Shown: positions 1-12,447, counted from the first letter of the stretch. The stretch is DNA of 64,000 nt from Girardinichthys multiradiatus (GCF_021462225.1 NC_061804.1:8607740-8671739); one strand, 5' to 3'. Notes: a model not told the origin generated them from the letters alone. A program made the numbers and translations.

Positions 1-3000
1 TGTGAAAATGTTTTGTTGAGTGAGTGAACATTTCAAACACAGCTCTAAATACATTCTGACTGAGCACAGCCTCTTCTAAACTCTGCAGAAAACATGAAAC
101 ACCCTTTAAGGTCACTGAATATATTATTGATTTTGCTCTATTACACAGTCATTTCAGGCTGTCCTTTTAGACACATCATATTATATATGAGTTTCATGTT
201 TTATTAATACGTTCCAATAAACTTGGAATAAATAAACCAAAGCTTGCAAAGCTGCCCTGAACTAAACAATTTCAACAGGACCACAGTTAATGAACACACA
301 GTGGTACAAGGATGAAGAAAAGAAAATGTTGCTGCTGGCTGTGTGAACCACAGGCGTAGTTATGAGAATGTGTACAGTTCACTCGCCAGCCAGAGCAGCT
401 GAAATCAAATTGTTCACTTTAGTTGTGTTAATCATTGCCTTTTAAAATGTATCTGACACTAAACATAATGATCAATTAGAGAATTACAGAATATCAGAAA
501 ATGATGAGATTTCAAACAGAATATCAAATCTGTCAGACATTTTTCATTTCTGATTGTGTTTCATATGTTTAGTTCTAGAGTGAATAATTATAGATGACTT
601 TTGAAGGTTAACATTATTCTAGCTCTGATCTCACATGAAACATTTTCTATTTGGGACTAATGAAACAACCATGACATCAAAAAATATTTTCTGGGATTGG
701 TTCCTTTAATTCCCTTCTCTGCATTTTAAGGGCTGTGATCCTTTCTTTATCCTAACTCACTGAATGAGTTTGGCTTATAAATGTCTTTTTTATTACCAGC
801 ATCATCTTACCTGCTTTTCATCCTCCGCATTTTTAAAATAGACAAAATCTAGAAATATTATGCAAACACATGTTTCAAAATTTTTTATTTTATGAGCTTC
901 ATATTTACCAACTGTGCGGCAGTTAAATAGTGGAATTGTTTGCTAACAATGTAAACATTGGAACAAAACTGGCTTTAAATTATCTTAACATGAACTACAG
1001 TCAGTAAAATGTGACCAGCAAATTGTCTATATGTACATAGACCCACAGTTGATATTCATAAATCTCAGATTTACTAACTTTGGTTTACTGCATGCCCTCT
1101 TTTTTGTGTGAAAAAAATTAATGACATGATTCCATTTGTAAAAATGTTATGTTTTTATCGTGAAACATTACTTTTGCCTGTCTTAAGGTGCGTTTCGACT
1201 GCAGACCTTGTCCTAAAAATTTCTTAAAGAGATTGGGCAATTACAAGACAGAGGTTTAACCACAGAAATGGGCCCTGGTGGTTAGTTAGTACTTTTAAGA
1301 TTATCCTGAACATTCAAGGCAGGTTTTATGTGGGTAAGGTTTTACACATTACTGATTGAGTATTTCTAGCATATGAAGTTTATTTTTTTTGTCTTGGTAA
1401 TCTTCACTGCAGCACATAACTTTATTCAGTTGAAACTGGAATAATTAATGTTGTTTGCAACATTCACCGCCATGCAAAATATCAGGCAGTTTAATTGATT
1501 ACATTTTAAAATATCGGTAAGATCACAGGGGAAAGAACTTTAAATTAATCATGTAGTGTTGGGTGTTAAAATTTGTTTTTTAAAATAAAAACAAAAAATA
1601 AGTTTTTATGTTACACATTCAATGAGTTTGGAGGGATTTTACTTATGTTATATAGTTTAACCTCTGTAAAAGAATCAAAAGTTAACATTTCATTGCTGTA
1701 CAACGCTGTTCTGTGATCTCAACTAGAGCTCTTTTTATCAACAGCCAAAGTTGCTTATATACACTGTGTTCTGTGTTGCCAAAATTAATTTAAACAGCTG
1801 TCATAATATTATACTTCTCCAATGTCTGAGATAATTTTTTGTCTTAGTGTACCCACCGTCAAATAATCAGAGGTTAAGATTTCATTCATTTTAAATAACT
1901 GCTTTGTAATTTAAAAAGAAGCCCTCTTTTTTCTTAGTTACGCATTTTCATGATGCTTCAGAGACTGTCATTACTGTAAAATATTGCCTTGTAATCCCAA
2001 CAAGTGTTCACCCCTCCACTACCAGAGATAAGTGTAAAATGGGACAGTATCATTAAGATTAATTTAAAAACATTTAGTTTGACATTTTCATGAATTTCCT
2101 GTTTGCAAATTTTAAAGCCATTTGTGTGATTGGAATTAATTAAAAAACTATTAGTCACATATTTTCATTAAATTTAGTTTTACTTTAGAGTGTAACTTCT
2201 GTGAGAGATTAAGAGGTTAATGCTTCATTGCTGTAGAACTCTACTTTACACTTTCAAGTGAAGCTACATTTTTTCCCCCATTGGACATTTCTATGAAGTT
2301 TGCGAAGAAAGATTTTACTTATGTTTTAGGATGTAACCACCTGGAAACAATCTAAGATTAAGGCTTTATTGGTGTGCAACACTGCAGCTGTGCAAAACTG
2401 AGGAAGAGCGACACTTGTCAGTCATCTTAATTTGCCTAAACCACCCCTGGACTTTAGTGAAAAAACAACAAACCAGAACTGACACTAACCTTATAAAAGA
2501 TAACTTCTGCTGGAATAAAGGTTGGGGGTTATTACAGTTGAAACGCATCTTAAGTTTGTTTACTCTTCAACACAGCATCAACTTCATCTTTCAATTTAAC
2601 AGTTCAAAATGCTTGCATTTACTTTAAATCTCTGAGGATGAATGTGGAATTCCCAACCGAACCTGGCAGTTTTGTGTTAAATGTCATTATGGTAAGCCCA
2701 AACTGGTGACAGTTGAAACACAGAGATGTAGAAAGTTTTCGAATTGCATCTTAATGCTGAATTTTCCTAACTTGTTCACACATATTTAATTTTTGACCGG
2801 TTTAATTTTTTTCCTCTTTACACATTTTGTCATTTTATTGTATCTCGTTCCTGATTTTGTGTTTTCTTCAAGCTGCTAACAGAGACTCCTTACTATATGT
2901 AAATGAGAATTTTGAATTGTATCCCCACCCTCACAACCACACACAGTGAACTGTGCACGACATTCACGGCTCCAGTCTGGCTGGGCCAAGTAACCACCAC

Positions 3001-6000
3001 ACTGACTATAATATTGTAATGTACAGAGCACTGTTAAATTTCCTGTATCCTCCTGAAAACAGACCCTTGTATTTTCCTGTTAAATGTAAAGTACTAAAGA
3101 AAATCCAATACACAAGTGAAACAGTGTCTGTTTGACTTTCTAAATGGTGCAAAACAACCACATACATGAGGTAAGCGTTCCTGCTGATTTTTTTTATTTT
3201 ATTTTTTGTTGTAAGAGTAGAGTAAGCAGCCTGTCAAGAGCCCCATTTGTCCATTTTTCTTTGGCTAGTTTAATCATACCCAGGCTGACATCCTGCTGGT
3301 CTTTGAAGTACATATATATCATTGCTTTTCACCCCTCACTGTGCACAGTTTGAGGACCCTCCTGTGACATTCCCTGGCAATTCCAGCAGCAGTGAAAGAC
3401 CGCTTGTGTAAAGCACCCATGCACAAAATCCCTACTATGAGGTGTCTTTGTGAACTATGAAGTCTTTGCTCTTTTTGGTCACTTCATTAGGCACCTTAAA
3501 TTAAAGGTATTTCCCCATTAATTAAAAAAAGGACAATCAAAACATTTGCTATGTGCAAAAGTACCAGTTTCATCTATAGTCCCAGGCAGGGCAATGGTAT
3601 AACAATTACAGAAATAAATTAAATGTACAGCAAAGATTAAAGCCAACAACACAATTCATAAGAGTGCAGAAATACAGCTGATTTGATGTTCCCTCAGAAT
3701 TCATTTAAGTTTTAATGATAGAATGAGAAGACTCTTGTAAAGCTATAGTTCAGTGTTAACCTCCCACCAACCAGACAGGTCTTCCAAATGTCTCTGCGGT
3801 TCTTCAGTCCCTTCAGGTGGTGGTCTTTATGGCAGTATCACCTCCAGTCTTCAAGCTTTTGTTTAGAAAACTCCCTTTAATGAGATGTTGAAAGTCATTG
3901 TGAAATCTTGCATTAATCGTAAGTTTGCCATACTCCAAATGGTCATTGTTGTAAGAATGACCAAGTGGTAATGCAATAATCCATGTAAGAAAAAGTAATT
4001 GAATGAAGATGCATCTCAGCAACGCCTGCTGTTAGACATGTTTGAATCTAAAATTCTGAAGATTAAATTCAAGTAAGATTCAGCAGTTTTTTCAGCAAGA
4101 TTTTAAAAGAAACCAGAATAACAATGTCATAGTGAAATTCTCTGATTATTGTGCTCTTTACCACTCAGAAAGACATTTAACATGGCTTCCTGTTGTTTAG
4201 CGGAGAAAGTACAATTTTTTTGTTTCGTTTTCAGGGGGCATTTTCAATGATAGACAAAATCTAAAAAGTCTGTTTTGATTTGGAGCTCATGTGAAAATTT
4301 GGTGTGTAAAAACCACAGTGCCGTCTGCATACATTTGGACTTGTACAGGCCTCTGATTCATTACTACGAAGAGTGAACGGAACTGGTCCAAGAGTGAAGC
4401 CTTGTGGAAAATGTGATCGTGCTACATAAATACATCACTTTCAGTGCTTTTGTTAATGTGGTTTTGTAGATCAATGATTAGCAAGATGCTTCAGAGACTA
4501 ATGGAACAGTTCAGGTAAAAATGTATCGGCTGTACAGCTTAGTCTTATTACACGTTGCATACAGGCAGTTCTTAAAGAGCTGTGATGAAGTTCTTTCCTG
4601 TTCACACCTTACAGAGCTAAAAATCTCAACTTCTGTGATATTGGGTCTGTTAAAGGCTACTGTTTTTTGTTTTTTTAAACGACATCCTAAAAGATCAATA
4701 ACCTTGACATTTTTATGGTGTTTTTGTTTTAAATGCAGATCAAATATGCTGCTCGTTTATGATGAGTTGGGAGTTTTATGAAACTGGAGACAGGTGACTG
4801 CATCTGATTGCTAGAAGGAATTCAAACCACTAAACAAAGCTTTGCCTTTCTATTTATCTTTTCTGTTGAAATAAATTACATGTGACAACTTAAGATGTTT
4901 AGAGACACAGTTATGATCAGGAATCTTGTTTTTTTCCATTATTTCTCTATATTTTACTCCCAAACTGTGAGGCTTTCTTCTTATCAGTTTTAGCGAGGTC
5001 TTATTGTTTCTCTAGGCTTTCTGAAGGCCTTTATTTTAGATTTTTGCACCTTTTTTGTCTTCTGTTCCAGAACCTGACCATATTAAACCAAAGGTTTTTC
5101 TGTTTACACCACTTTAACTCTGATCTATAAATTATTCAGGCATTCTACCAAGATAAATACATCAATCAACCACATAGTATGTGCTTTGGCATGAAACAGT
5201 TTATAAGTACAAAAATGCCCATATGTAGGTGCAACTTGGTGAAACTGAACTGACCTGAGTACTTCTTAAGTGACATCTGTTAAATACTGCATGGAAAAGA
5301 TAATCAGCTGAGGCATTTCTCAGACACAATGTCAGGTATTTGCTGGATTTAAATTAAAAAAAATATGGTCCATGTCAAAGGTTTGTTTTAACAAATGGAG
5401 TTGTTTATCTTCACATCTAAGTAAAAGAAAACTGGTATTTGTAGTCACGACAATTGTTCTGGTGCAAGAAATGTTAAGAAATATGGTAATTCCTGCCTTT
5501 ATTTTGTTTTTTGGCAAAGTTGCATAGAGTTTCAGAGAGAAAACCCAACATGGTGCCATATTTAATTTTCCTACATAGTTTAGGGCAATCTCTGTTAAAC
5601 TGGTTTGAAATAAACTAACTGATATGCAGATTTGCATGAACTGGTTCCACTAACCTCAGCATATGCATCTTCCATGTGTCACTTGTAATGGTTACAAGGT
5701 CATTTGTAAAACTACAGTGTAGTTTATTTTACGGGCATCTGAAAACTAACCTGCAGCTGCAGCACTGGAAAAGGTGGAAGAAATAATGTGGTTGAAAATG
5801 TTTTCATTATCAAAGTTTATGCAAAGATTACAGATGCTCTGCCCTTTTCAGGGCAAACCTTTAAAATGAACTCTGGGCAGACAACTACAGGTGAAATCAT
5901 TTATCCAATCACATGCACCCTTCATTGGTTTGCTTCTTCAGGGAAGGAGAAAGCAGTCACTGATGATGACGTTGTTTTAGGTAAGTCTATGAAACATTTA

Positions 6001-6120
6001 ATTCTGCATTTAAACAAATATTACCAAGACCTCCCATCATATAAACACTTCAGTTGAAGTGAAAACAAGAAATTTACCACAGATTTGGTTTAATTGAGGA
6101 ACCACAAGAGCATAGATCAA
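1..6120. other. Gene-free AT-rich stretch
   Basis: No reading frame here has convincing splice sites or a recognisable protein motif. Short frames such as those near 4.5 kb and 5.8 kb have low-complexity or random composition. The stretch is AT-rich and mostly unique-looking, apart from the decayed tandem repeat listed separately at about 1.62-2.40 kb. It is best treated as intergenic DNA; distal regulatory elements could be present but cannot be recognised by eye. Confidence 0.6.
1620..2405 (+). repeat. Decayed tandem repeat, unit about 140-190 bp
   Basis: A block of related phrases recurs in the same order: a run like TAACCTCTGT, then a purine-rich stretch with GGTTAA, then TTCATTGCTGTA and a CTCT or AACACTG phrase. 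The best copies begin near 1658, 2193 and 2333, with weaker ones near 1849 and 1959. Copies are diverged, so this is an old local amplification rather than a fresh satellite. Confidence 0.4.
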
Positions 6121-6144
6121 TTTGCACGGAATGAAGCTTTGATC

Positions 6145-6330
6145 TAAGGCCGCCTCAAACGTTTTCAGAGTTCGGACTCTGGTTCGGGTGAGGAATAGCG
6201 CATAGTTGTCGCGAGACGAGTTCCACCGTCAAAAGGCATCTCTGTACAGCTGTCACGTCATCGCGTTTCCACGCACTGTAATATGGTCACGGGCTGTAAA
6301 CGTCCTGGTGCATTCAAGTGCACCTCATAC
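6145..6330. promoter_or_regulatory. Orphan CpG-rich patch
   Basis: About 14 CpG dinucleotides fall within roughly 180 bp of an otherwise CpG-poor neighbourhood, including GTCGCGAGACGAG and a CACGTCATCGCG phrase with a CRE-like half site (ACGTCA). No coding exon is obvious on either side. It could be an unassigned promoter or first exon, or the remnant of a GC-rich mobile element. Confidence 0.35.
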
Positions 6331-7200
6331 AAAATAAAATAATTGAATAAAATTTTGTAACCACCAAGATTATATTTGTATGCTAGTTTTATTAAATGTT
6401 AAAATCTGAACAAAACCCCAGTCATTTGTATGGGTTGCTCGTTCCTTTTTAAAATCAAAAAATAAAATCACATTATCAACATTAACACCTAATAGATTAC
6501 ACATGGTCTACCTGAGACCCTTTCTGCTGCATCATCTGTGAATAATTATTTTTTTATTAATAAGGTCAAAGTGCAGAACCTAATTTGAACCTGGAAACCA
6601 CAGTTAATCATTTTATTATTCAATTTTTTTATACGTTTTGTTAAAATGCAAAGAAATTGTCTTTAATGCATATTGGAACTAGGAATGTTTGCAAAAATCT
6701 TTTTAGAAGAGCTGTTTGCCAGAACAAATAATTTTATCTGAAATACCATTGAGAGCTTTCAAATGATGCTAAGATCCAGTATGTTGGTGTAAAAATGGCA
6801 CTACCAGCTGAAATTCTGGGCTATTTCTGTCCCTCGGTGTACATTGTAACCCAGAAACAGTTTAGACCTAAAACTATTTCTAAAAATGCATGATTTAAGT
6901 GTTTTTCTACATATTGCTTTGAAACATCGAGGAAATGATATTTGGTGAATGCCCTACCTTTTTACTCCAGTCAATTAATCCCGGGGGATCCCAAGGTGTT
7001 CTTAGTCCAGATGGGATACATTGTTCCTCCAGCGAGTTCACCTCAACTACCGCATTTTAATTCAAAAAAGCAGCAGCTCTACTTTGAGCCCCCCCACTCT
7101 AACACAGACGAAGGAGAAATAAGCTCCCACTGACTTCTACAAGTCTAAGTTTTCATATTTCTGTTTCATGTGTTTTATATGCAGCATCCTATTCAAAAAA
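6331..7200. other. Gene-free stretch
   Basis: AT-rich sequence without recognisable genes or repeats. The short open frame at 6942-7133 has no supporting motif or splice context. Confidence 0.5.
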
Positions 7201-7217
7201 GTACTAATTGTACATAA

Positions 7218-7400
7218 ACCATGCTACAACTGCAAATTGATTGCTTCGCAAAAGTATTCCCACCCCTTGAACTTCATCATATTTTGTAACATAACTGCCA
7301 CCAACTCTGGGGGGAATTTATGAGACAGAGCAGCAGCTGTTCTGCGAAGGCTTTAGAGGTTTGTTAGAGAACATTAGTGAACAAACGGCGAGGTGATGGT
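7218..7400 (+). mobile_element. Tc1-like transposon end fragment
   Basis: The phrases GCAAAAGTATTCCCACCCCTTGAACTT near 7247-7273 and CTTTAGAGGTTTGTTAGAG near 7350 match, from memory, the 5' terminal region of a common fish Tc1-like family that starts near a GCAAAAGTATTC terminus. No transposase coding sequence follows; the fragment stops after ACATTAGTGAACAAAC. It is probably an internally deleted or truncated copy. Confidence 0.5.
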
Positions 7401-7599
7401 ATAGCAATGAATACTTGCCTGCTATTTTGACATCACTTCAACATTTTGTTTGGATTATTCCAGTTACTCATCCCAATTTGACTAGATAGTTTTTTTTATT
7501 TAATCTCTGTGTCTACAATTGCAACAGGTCTAAAGCTAAAACAAAATAACAAATCTCGACAGCATCAATCTAGTACCAGTGACCAGTTATGCCCTGCAC

Positions 7600-10264
7600 A
7601 TCCTCCAAAGTAATCACCTTAGCCTCCAAGATGGCGCCGCTGATGACAGCCTCTGAGCTTTGCTGTCTCGTTTTCAGCGTATTTTTGTGGTGCTTTCTGC
7701 CACCATTCAGTGGTCTCATTCAGCAGAGAGGAATTTCTAAACATCAGACAGTCTTCTCTTGGCATTTTTTTCACCATCATTCATTGACAAAAGCTTCACA
7801 GAGATCCTGGCCAGTGGAGCGGGGGCACTCTATGGGCTATGCCGCTCGAGATGGTGGAGAGTGAAGTTTCGACAGCGGGGACCACGCTCACCTTCCCTTC
7901 AATTCACCTGGCAAATGTGTGTTCCCTGGCCAACAAGATGGAAGAACTGCTTCTCCTCACCTGTAAAATCTCAGACGTCCTGGTTGAGTGAGAACACACG
8001 GACTGCACACTTCTGATACCCGGCTTTTAGCTGTTCACAGCGGACCACAACGAAGACTTATCAGGGAAAAAGCGAGGAGGCAAATTCTGCTTTTATATAA
8101 ACGAAGGTTGGTGCAGAGATACCAAAGTGTTGAAGAAGACATGTAGTCCTGACCCGGAGTCATTTCTCACAAACTGTAGACCGTTTTATTCACCAAGGGC
8201 GTTCTCTTCGTTTGTACTGGTTGGCGCTTACATACCTCCTCAAGGTTCCACTTCAATAACTGGCTGAGCTGATAACAGATGTGGAGAAAAAACATCCAGA
8301 GTCTCTCATCATTGTTCTTGGGGACAGTGTAACCTCTCCAATGAACTTCCAAAATACAGACAGCACATCTCAGAGTCCCACCAGGGATAAAAACACTCTG
8401 GATCACTGCTACACAACTTTAAATGATGCATATCATGCTGCCACCAGGGCTGCTTTGGGACTTGCTGACTGTTCTATGGTCCACCTCACAACAACCTACA
8501 GGCAGAAATGAAAAGCTTCCAAACCTGTGGTTCAGGTTGTTAAGAAGTAGACTGATGAGGCAAAGCAGATGTTACAGCTCTGCTTTGACTGTACAGATGG
8601 GGCTGTTTTTGAAACTTCAGCCACTGATTTAAAGTTGGAACATCAGTATCTGTGAGGACATGTGTGTGCAGACCAAGACCTTCTGCACATACAATAACAA
8701 TAAACCTTGGTTCACTTCTCCTCTGAGGCAGCTGTGCAGGGGTAAGGAAGAGGCTCATAGCAGTGGGGACCAGGCCCTGTATAAGCAGGCCAGGAACAAA
8801 CTGACCAAGGACATCAAAGCAGAGAAGAGAAGCTACAGTGAGAAGCTAAAGAAAAGCTTCTCATATGGAGATGCTTCTCCTGTTTGGAATGGTTTGAAAA
8901 ACCTGACTGCCTACAGGAGCCATTCCCCCAACCCTGAGCAGAATCCTTGTCTGGCAAATCAGCTGAATGGCTTCTACTGCAGGTATGAAAAGCAGCAGTT
9001 CACACCTCAACCCATCTCCTCCACATCCCATTCAGACACAAATTCTTCCCATACACCAACAACCCCCTATCTTCAGACCCCCAGCCTGCACTTAAGATCT
9101 CAGAGAAAGATGTAAATAGGCTTTTTCAGTGCCTGAAAACAAATAAGGCGTCAGGACCTGATAATGTCTCCCCATCATGCCTGAGAGCCTCCTGACCAAC
9201 TGGCACCCATCTTCTCTGAGATCTTCACTGGAGCTGTCTGAGGTTCCCACTTGCTTCAAATGCTCCACCATTATCCCAGTACCCTAAAAACCCACCATCA
9301 CTGTATTTATGGCTATCCATCAGCACTGGCACCCCCAGGGGTGTGTTCCCTCCCCACTCCTCTTCTCCTTCTACACAAATGACTGCACCTCAGTGGACCT
9401 GTTTGTAAACTCCTGATGTTTGGAGATGACACCACTGTTACTGGACTGATCCAGGATGGTGATGAATCTGCACACAGAGAGGAGGTGGATTGCCTGGTAC
9501 ACTGGTGTAGTCAGAACCATTTGGAACTTAACCCACTCAAGTCTGTGGAGATGATGGTGGACTTCTGGAGAACACCACCCCCACATACCCCCCCTCACCA
9601 TCCTCTACAACATTGTGTCTGCTGTGGACCACTTCCGGTTCCTAGGAACCACCATTTCTCGAGACCTGAGATGGTCCTCACACATAGTCAATGTGCGGAA
9701 GAAGGCCCAGCAGAGACCTGAGTTCCTGAGGCAACTCAAGAAGTGTAACCTTCCACAGGAGCAGCTGGTCCATCTTCTACACTGCCATCATTCAGTCTGT
9801 CCTGTCTTCGTCCATCAGTGTGGTTTGCCTCATCCACAAAACAGGACAGATCCAGACTGCAACAAATAATCAGGTCTGCAGAGAGAATAATCAGGGCTAA
9901 CCTTCCCTCCATCCAGGACCTGTACAGGTCTGGGGTCAGGAAAAGGGCTAAAATCTCTGCAGAACCCACACACCCTGCACACAAACTGTTTAGGCTTCTA
10001 TCTTCAGGTGGCGCTACAGAGCGCTGTCTGCTAAAACCGGCCGCCACAGAGACAGTTTCTTCCCTCAGGCTGTTTCTCTGATGAACCCTTGACAGCCAGA
10101 GTTCCAGAACAACACAATGCATACTGGGACTGACCTCACATTATATTCTATTGTAAAGTCAATTATGTATTCATGTACATTTAAAAAGATATTCTTTATC
10201 ATTAAGAGCAAAGTGTCAAATTCATTCTTTCTGTGCACACTTGGCAATAAAGCTGATTCTGATT
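7600..10264 (+). mobile_element. L2-like non-LTR retrotransposon (LINE), degenerate copy A
   Basis: Reading the three forward frames together gives an endonuclease-type region (about 7.9-8.5 kb, with GAYIPPQG-like and DHCYT phrases), a linker (8660-9115), the start of a reverse transcriptase, a palm box reading FGDDTT near 9420, and the C-terminal LINE region (TISRDLRWSSHI, TKQDRSRLQ) to about 10.08 kb. The 3' end is GGCAATAAAGCTGATTCTGATT, typical of fish L2-type elements. The copy is frameshifted many times. Next to copy B it lacks about 380 bp of the reverse transcriptase around 9320, including motif A. It is not functional. Family assignment to L2 (CR1 superclade) rests on remembered motifs; the 5' limit is approximate. 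Confidence 0.75.
8660..9115 (+). pseudogene. LINE ORF2 linker between endonuclease and RT (copy A)
   Basis: This 151-codon open stretch contains NKPWFTSPLRQLCRGKEEA, KAEKRSYSEKLKKSF and GLKNLTAYRSHSP. It aligns by eye with copy B in the rad51d intron (RSYSEKLKNSLS, GLRNLTAYRSPPT). In L2-type ORF2 proteins this segment lies after the endonuclease and leads into the reverse transcriptase. It is only the longest undamaged part of a broken ORF and not a gene in its own right. The frame closes at 9113-9115 and the next RT block (FQCLKTNKASGPDNVSPSC) continues from there in the same decayed element. Confidence 0.7.
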
Positions 10265-10615
10265 AAAAAGAGAGATCATATTTCCCCTATTTTAGCTTCC
10301 TTTCATTGGCTCCCTGTTAAATCCAGAATAGAATTTAAAATTCTCCTCCTCACATATAAAGCCCTTAATGATCTAGCTCCATCATACATCAGAGATCTGA
10401 TTGTTCCACATGTTCCTAACAGAGCACTTCGTTCTCAGACTGCAGGTTTACTGGTGGTTCCTAGAGTCTCTAGAAGTAGAATGGGAGGCAGATCCTTTAG
10501 TTATCAGGCTCCTCTCCTGTGGAACCAGCTCCCAGCTTTAGTCCGTGAGGCAGACACCCTGTCTACTTTTAAGGCTAGGCTTAAAACTTTCCTTTTTGAT
10601 AAAGCTTATAGTTAG
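10241..10615 (+). pseudogene. Rex1-like LINE ORF2 C-terminal end
   Basis: The frame contains RDHISPILASFHWLPVKSR, LLLTYKALNDLAPSYI, RALRSQTAGLLVVPRV and STFKARLKTFLFDKAYS. These are the characteristic C-terminal blocks that follow the reverse transcriptase in a very common fish LINE group (Rex1-like, CR1/L2/Rex superclade, recalled from memory). The true fragment begins near 10265, immediately after the 3' end of LINE copy A; the upstream methionine is fortuitous. No RT catalytic core is present, so this is a 5'-truncated insertion. The stop is followed by its own 3' untranslated region. Confidence 0.75.
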
Positions 10616-10864
10616 AGTGACTTAGGATATCCTGAGCTATCTTCCTTGTTTTTTTACCTCCGTCTTCTTCCCTCCCTGTTGGATGGAGTAAGGGGGAGTC
10701 ATGTTTAGCCTAAACCGGCTCAGTTATGGTTGAGGTCCAAACACACCCTCCATTTCTGCTACCTGTATGACCCCTTCTCTTTTCCAATGGTTATGGTCAG
10801 TCTGACAGAGAGGTATCCCAATCGTTGTGGTTTTTAGTATAACAATGACCATCAGTGGGCTCTA
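10616..10864 (+). mobile_element. Rex1-like LINE 3' untranslated region (first copy)
   Basis: This noncoding sequence directly follows the C-terminal LINE frame. Its part at about 10,738-10,862 (ACCTGTATGACCCCTTCTC, CCATCAGTGGG) is repeated in reverse orientation at about 56.86-57.00 kb, which shows that it belongs to a dispersed family. It ends abruptly where a second copy of the ORF tail starts at about 10865. Confidence 0.6.
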
Positions 10865-12447
10865 AATGGAAAAACTGTCTACTTTTAAGACCAGGCTTAA
10901 AACTTTCCGTTTTGATTGTTAGGAATAACCTTTATTAATGACTCATAGCTGTTTTTCCCTTTTATACAATAGTGAAGTAAAGTATAAGTTCTAACGTTTC
11001 CGTTTTGTTACAATAGGATAAGAAGCTCATAGACATACAGTACAAGGATAAATGGCCCAAGGTTTGTCATGAATGACCTGAAGCTGGGGCTCTGGGGTAG
11101 ATAGTTGAGCAGCCGGTATAACTGGGTTTATTAGAAACTTACAGCACACTTAGAATAAGTATGGACACCCCCCACTACACAATCTAACAGATAGACACCA
11201 CAATGGTGACACATAGTCTACTGATAATCACTGAGGGAGAGCTCATCCACTGCATTGGAGTGCCAGATATAACAACTATATGTGACCTTCTATCGAGGCT
11301 CTTCGTCATCCTTACACAGACGGCGGCGGTCCGAGACGGGAGCCTCAACTCTGATCTCTGTAATCATTCCTCTGCCTTAATTTAGATTAAAGGAGATAAA
11401 AGTTAGAAACTGGTTGAGAGTCTTTCCTTTAAGAGTCAGAGTTAGATAGAGTGTGTGATCGCTTCCGGGGTTCCAAAGTACCGGAGGGGCTACGAGTCGT
11501 CTGATCGCCAGCAGGGTGCGGTAGCCCGAACATGATAAAGCTTATTGTTAGCTCAGGATAACCTAAGCCACTCTATCGCTGTAGTTATGCTGCTATAGGC
11601 TCAGGCTGCTGGAGGATATAACGACCACTTTCACCCTCTTCGCTACATTCTCACACTACTCTCCAATTTTGCATTATTTGCTGTTATTTCAGCTTTTAAT
11701 TTTGTTCTCTCTATTCTCTTCCTAGAAGCTACACCTGGCCTGACTCTGTGTCTACCTGTGACACCTTTCTGGAAAGGGGCATCATCCAAGCTTCTGCTGG
11801 CAACAACTTAATGCTCACCTTCTACAGATGATCCACATGGCCCTGTCTTTTAGTGTTTAACCTTTTTTCTCTCCTAGACATGGCGATTGACTGAGCTTTT
11901 ACTGTAACTAACTATATGTGCTCTCTTTCAGACTCTAACCTTGAAAACTGGCTCAGAGTTTATCTGTTCTTTCTTTCTAGGTGAAACGACTAAAGGAGCT
12001 ACATCCATTAACATTTACTTTTCCTTCCCATAGAAAGGACTCCTGAATCAGTGCTTCTTTGTTCTCTTTGTGTCTCTGCTCTGTTCTCTCAAATCCCCAG
12101 TCGGTCGTTGCAGATGGCCGGTCACACTGAGCCTGGTTCTGCTGGAGGTTTCTTCCTGTTAAAAGGGAGTTTTTCCTCTCCACTGTCGCTACATGCATGC
12201 TCAGTATGAGGGATTGCTGTAAAGTCAACGCCAGTGACTGTCCACTGTCTCTCCATGCTCATCCGGGAGGAGGGAATGCTGCAAGTCACTGACTGGATGC
12301 AATCTGCTGGGTTTCCTTAGACAGAAAAACGTTTTGTCCAGTTTGAATAAATAACTGAATCTGACTGCACTGTTCAATGATTAGGATTAATTGGAACGTA
12401 TGTGCCTGACGTTTGTGAAGTGTCTTGAGACGACATGTGTTGTGAAT
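10865..12447 (+). mobile_element. Rex1-like LINE 3' end (second copy), split by a solo LTR
   Basis: A second ORF tail (ACTGTCTACTTTTAAGACC, then CCGTTTTGAT) is interrupted at 10916 and resumes at 11533 with GATAAAGCTTATTGTTAGC. The 3' untranslated region then continues to GTGAATTGGCGCTAAATAAATAA near 12,435. The same roughly 850-bp sequence occurs inverted at 55.89-56.80 kb. The phrase CTGGAGGTTTCTTCCTGTT and the GGCGCTAAATAAATAA terminus are hallmarks I associate with this fish LINE 3' end. Reverse-strand frames inside it are coincidental. Confidence 0.7.
10917..11532. mobile_element. Solo LTR (616 bp) with 4-bp target duplication
   Basis: The block begins TGTTAGGAATAACC and ends GGTAGCCCGAACA, giving the inverted ends TGTT/AACA expected of an LTR. 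It is flanked by TGAT on the left (10913-10916) and TGAT on the right (11533-11536). Removing it restores a continuous LINE sequence (TTTTGATAAAGCTTATTG). No internal retroviral-type coding region or second LTR is present, so the element was reduced by LTR-LTR recombination. A 4-bp duplication fits Ty3/Gypsy- or BEL-like elements; the family and strand are not determined. Confidence 0.8.
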
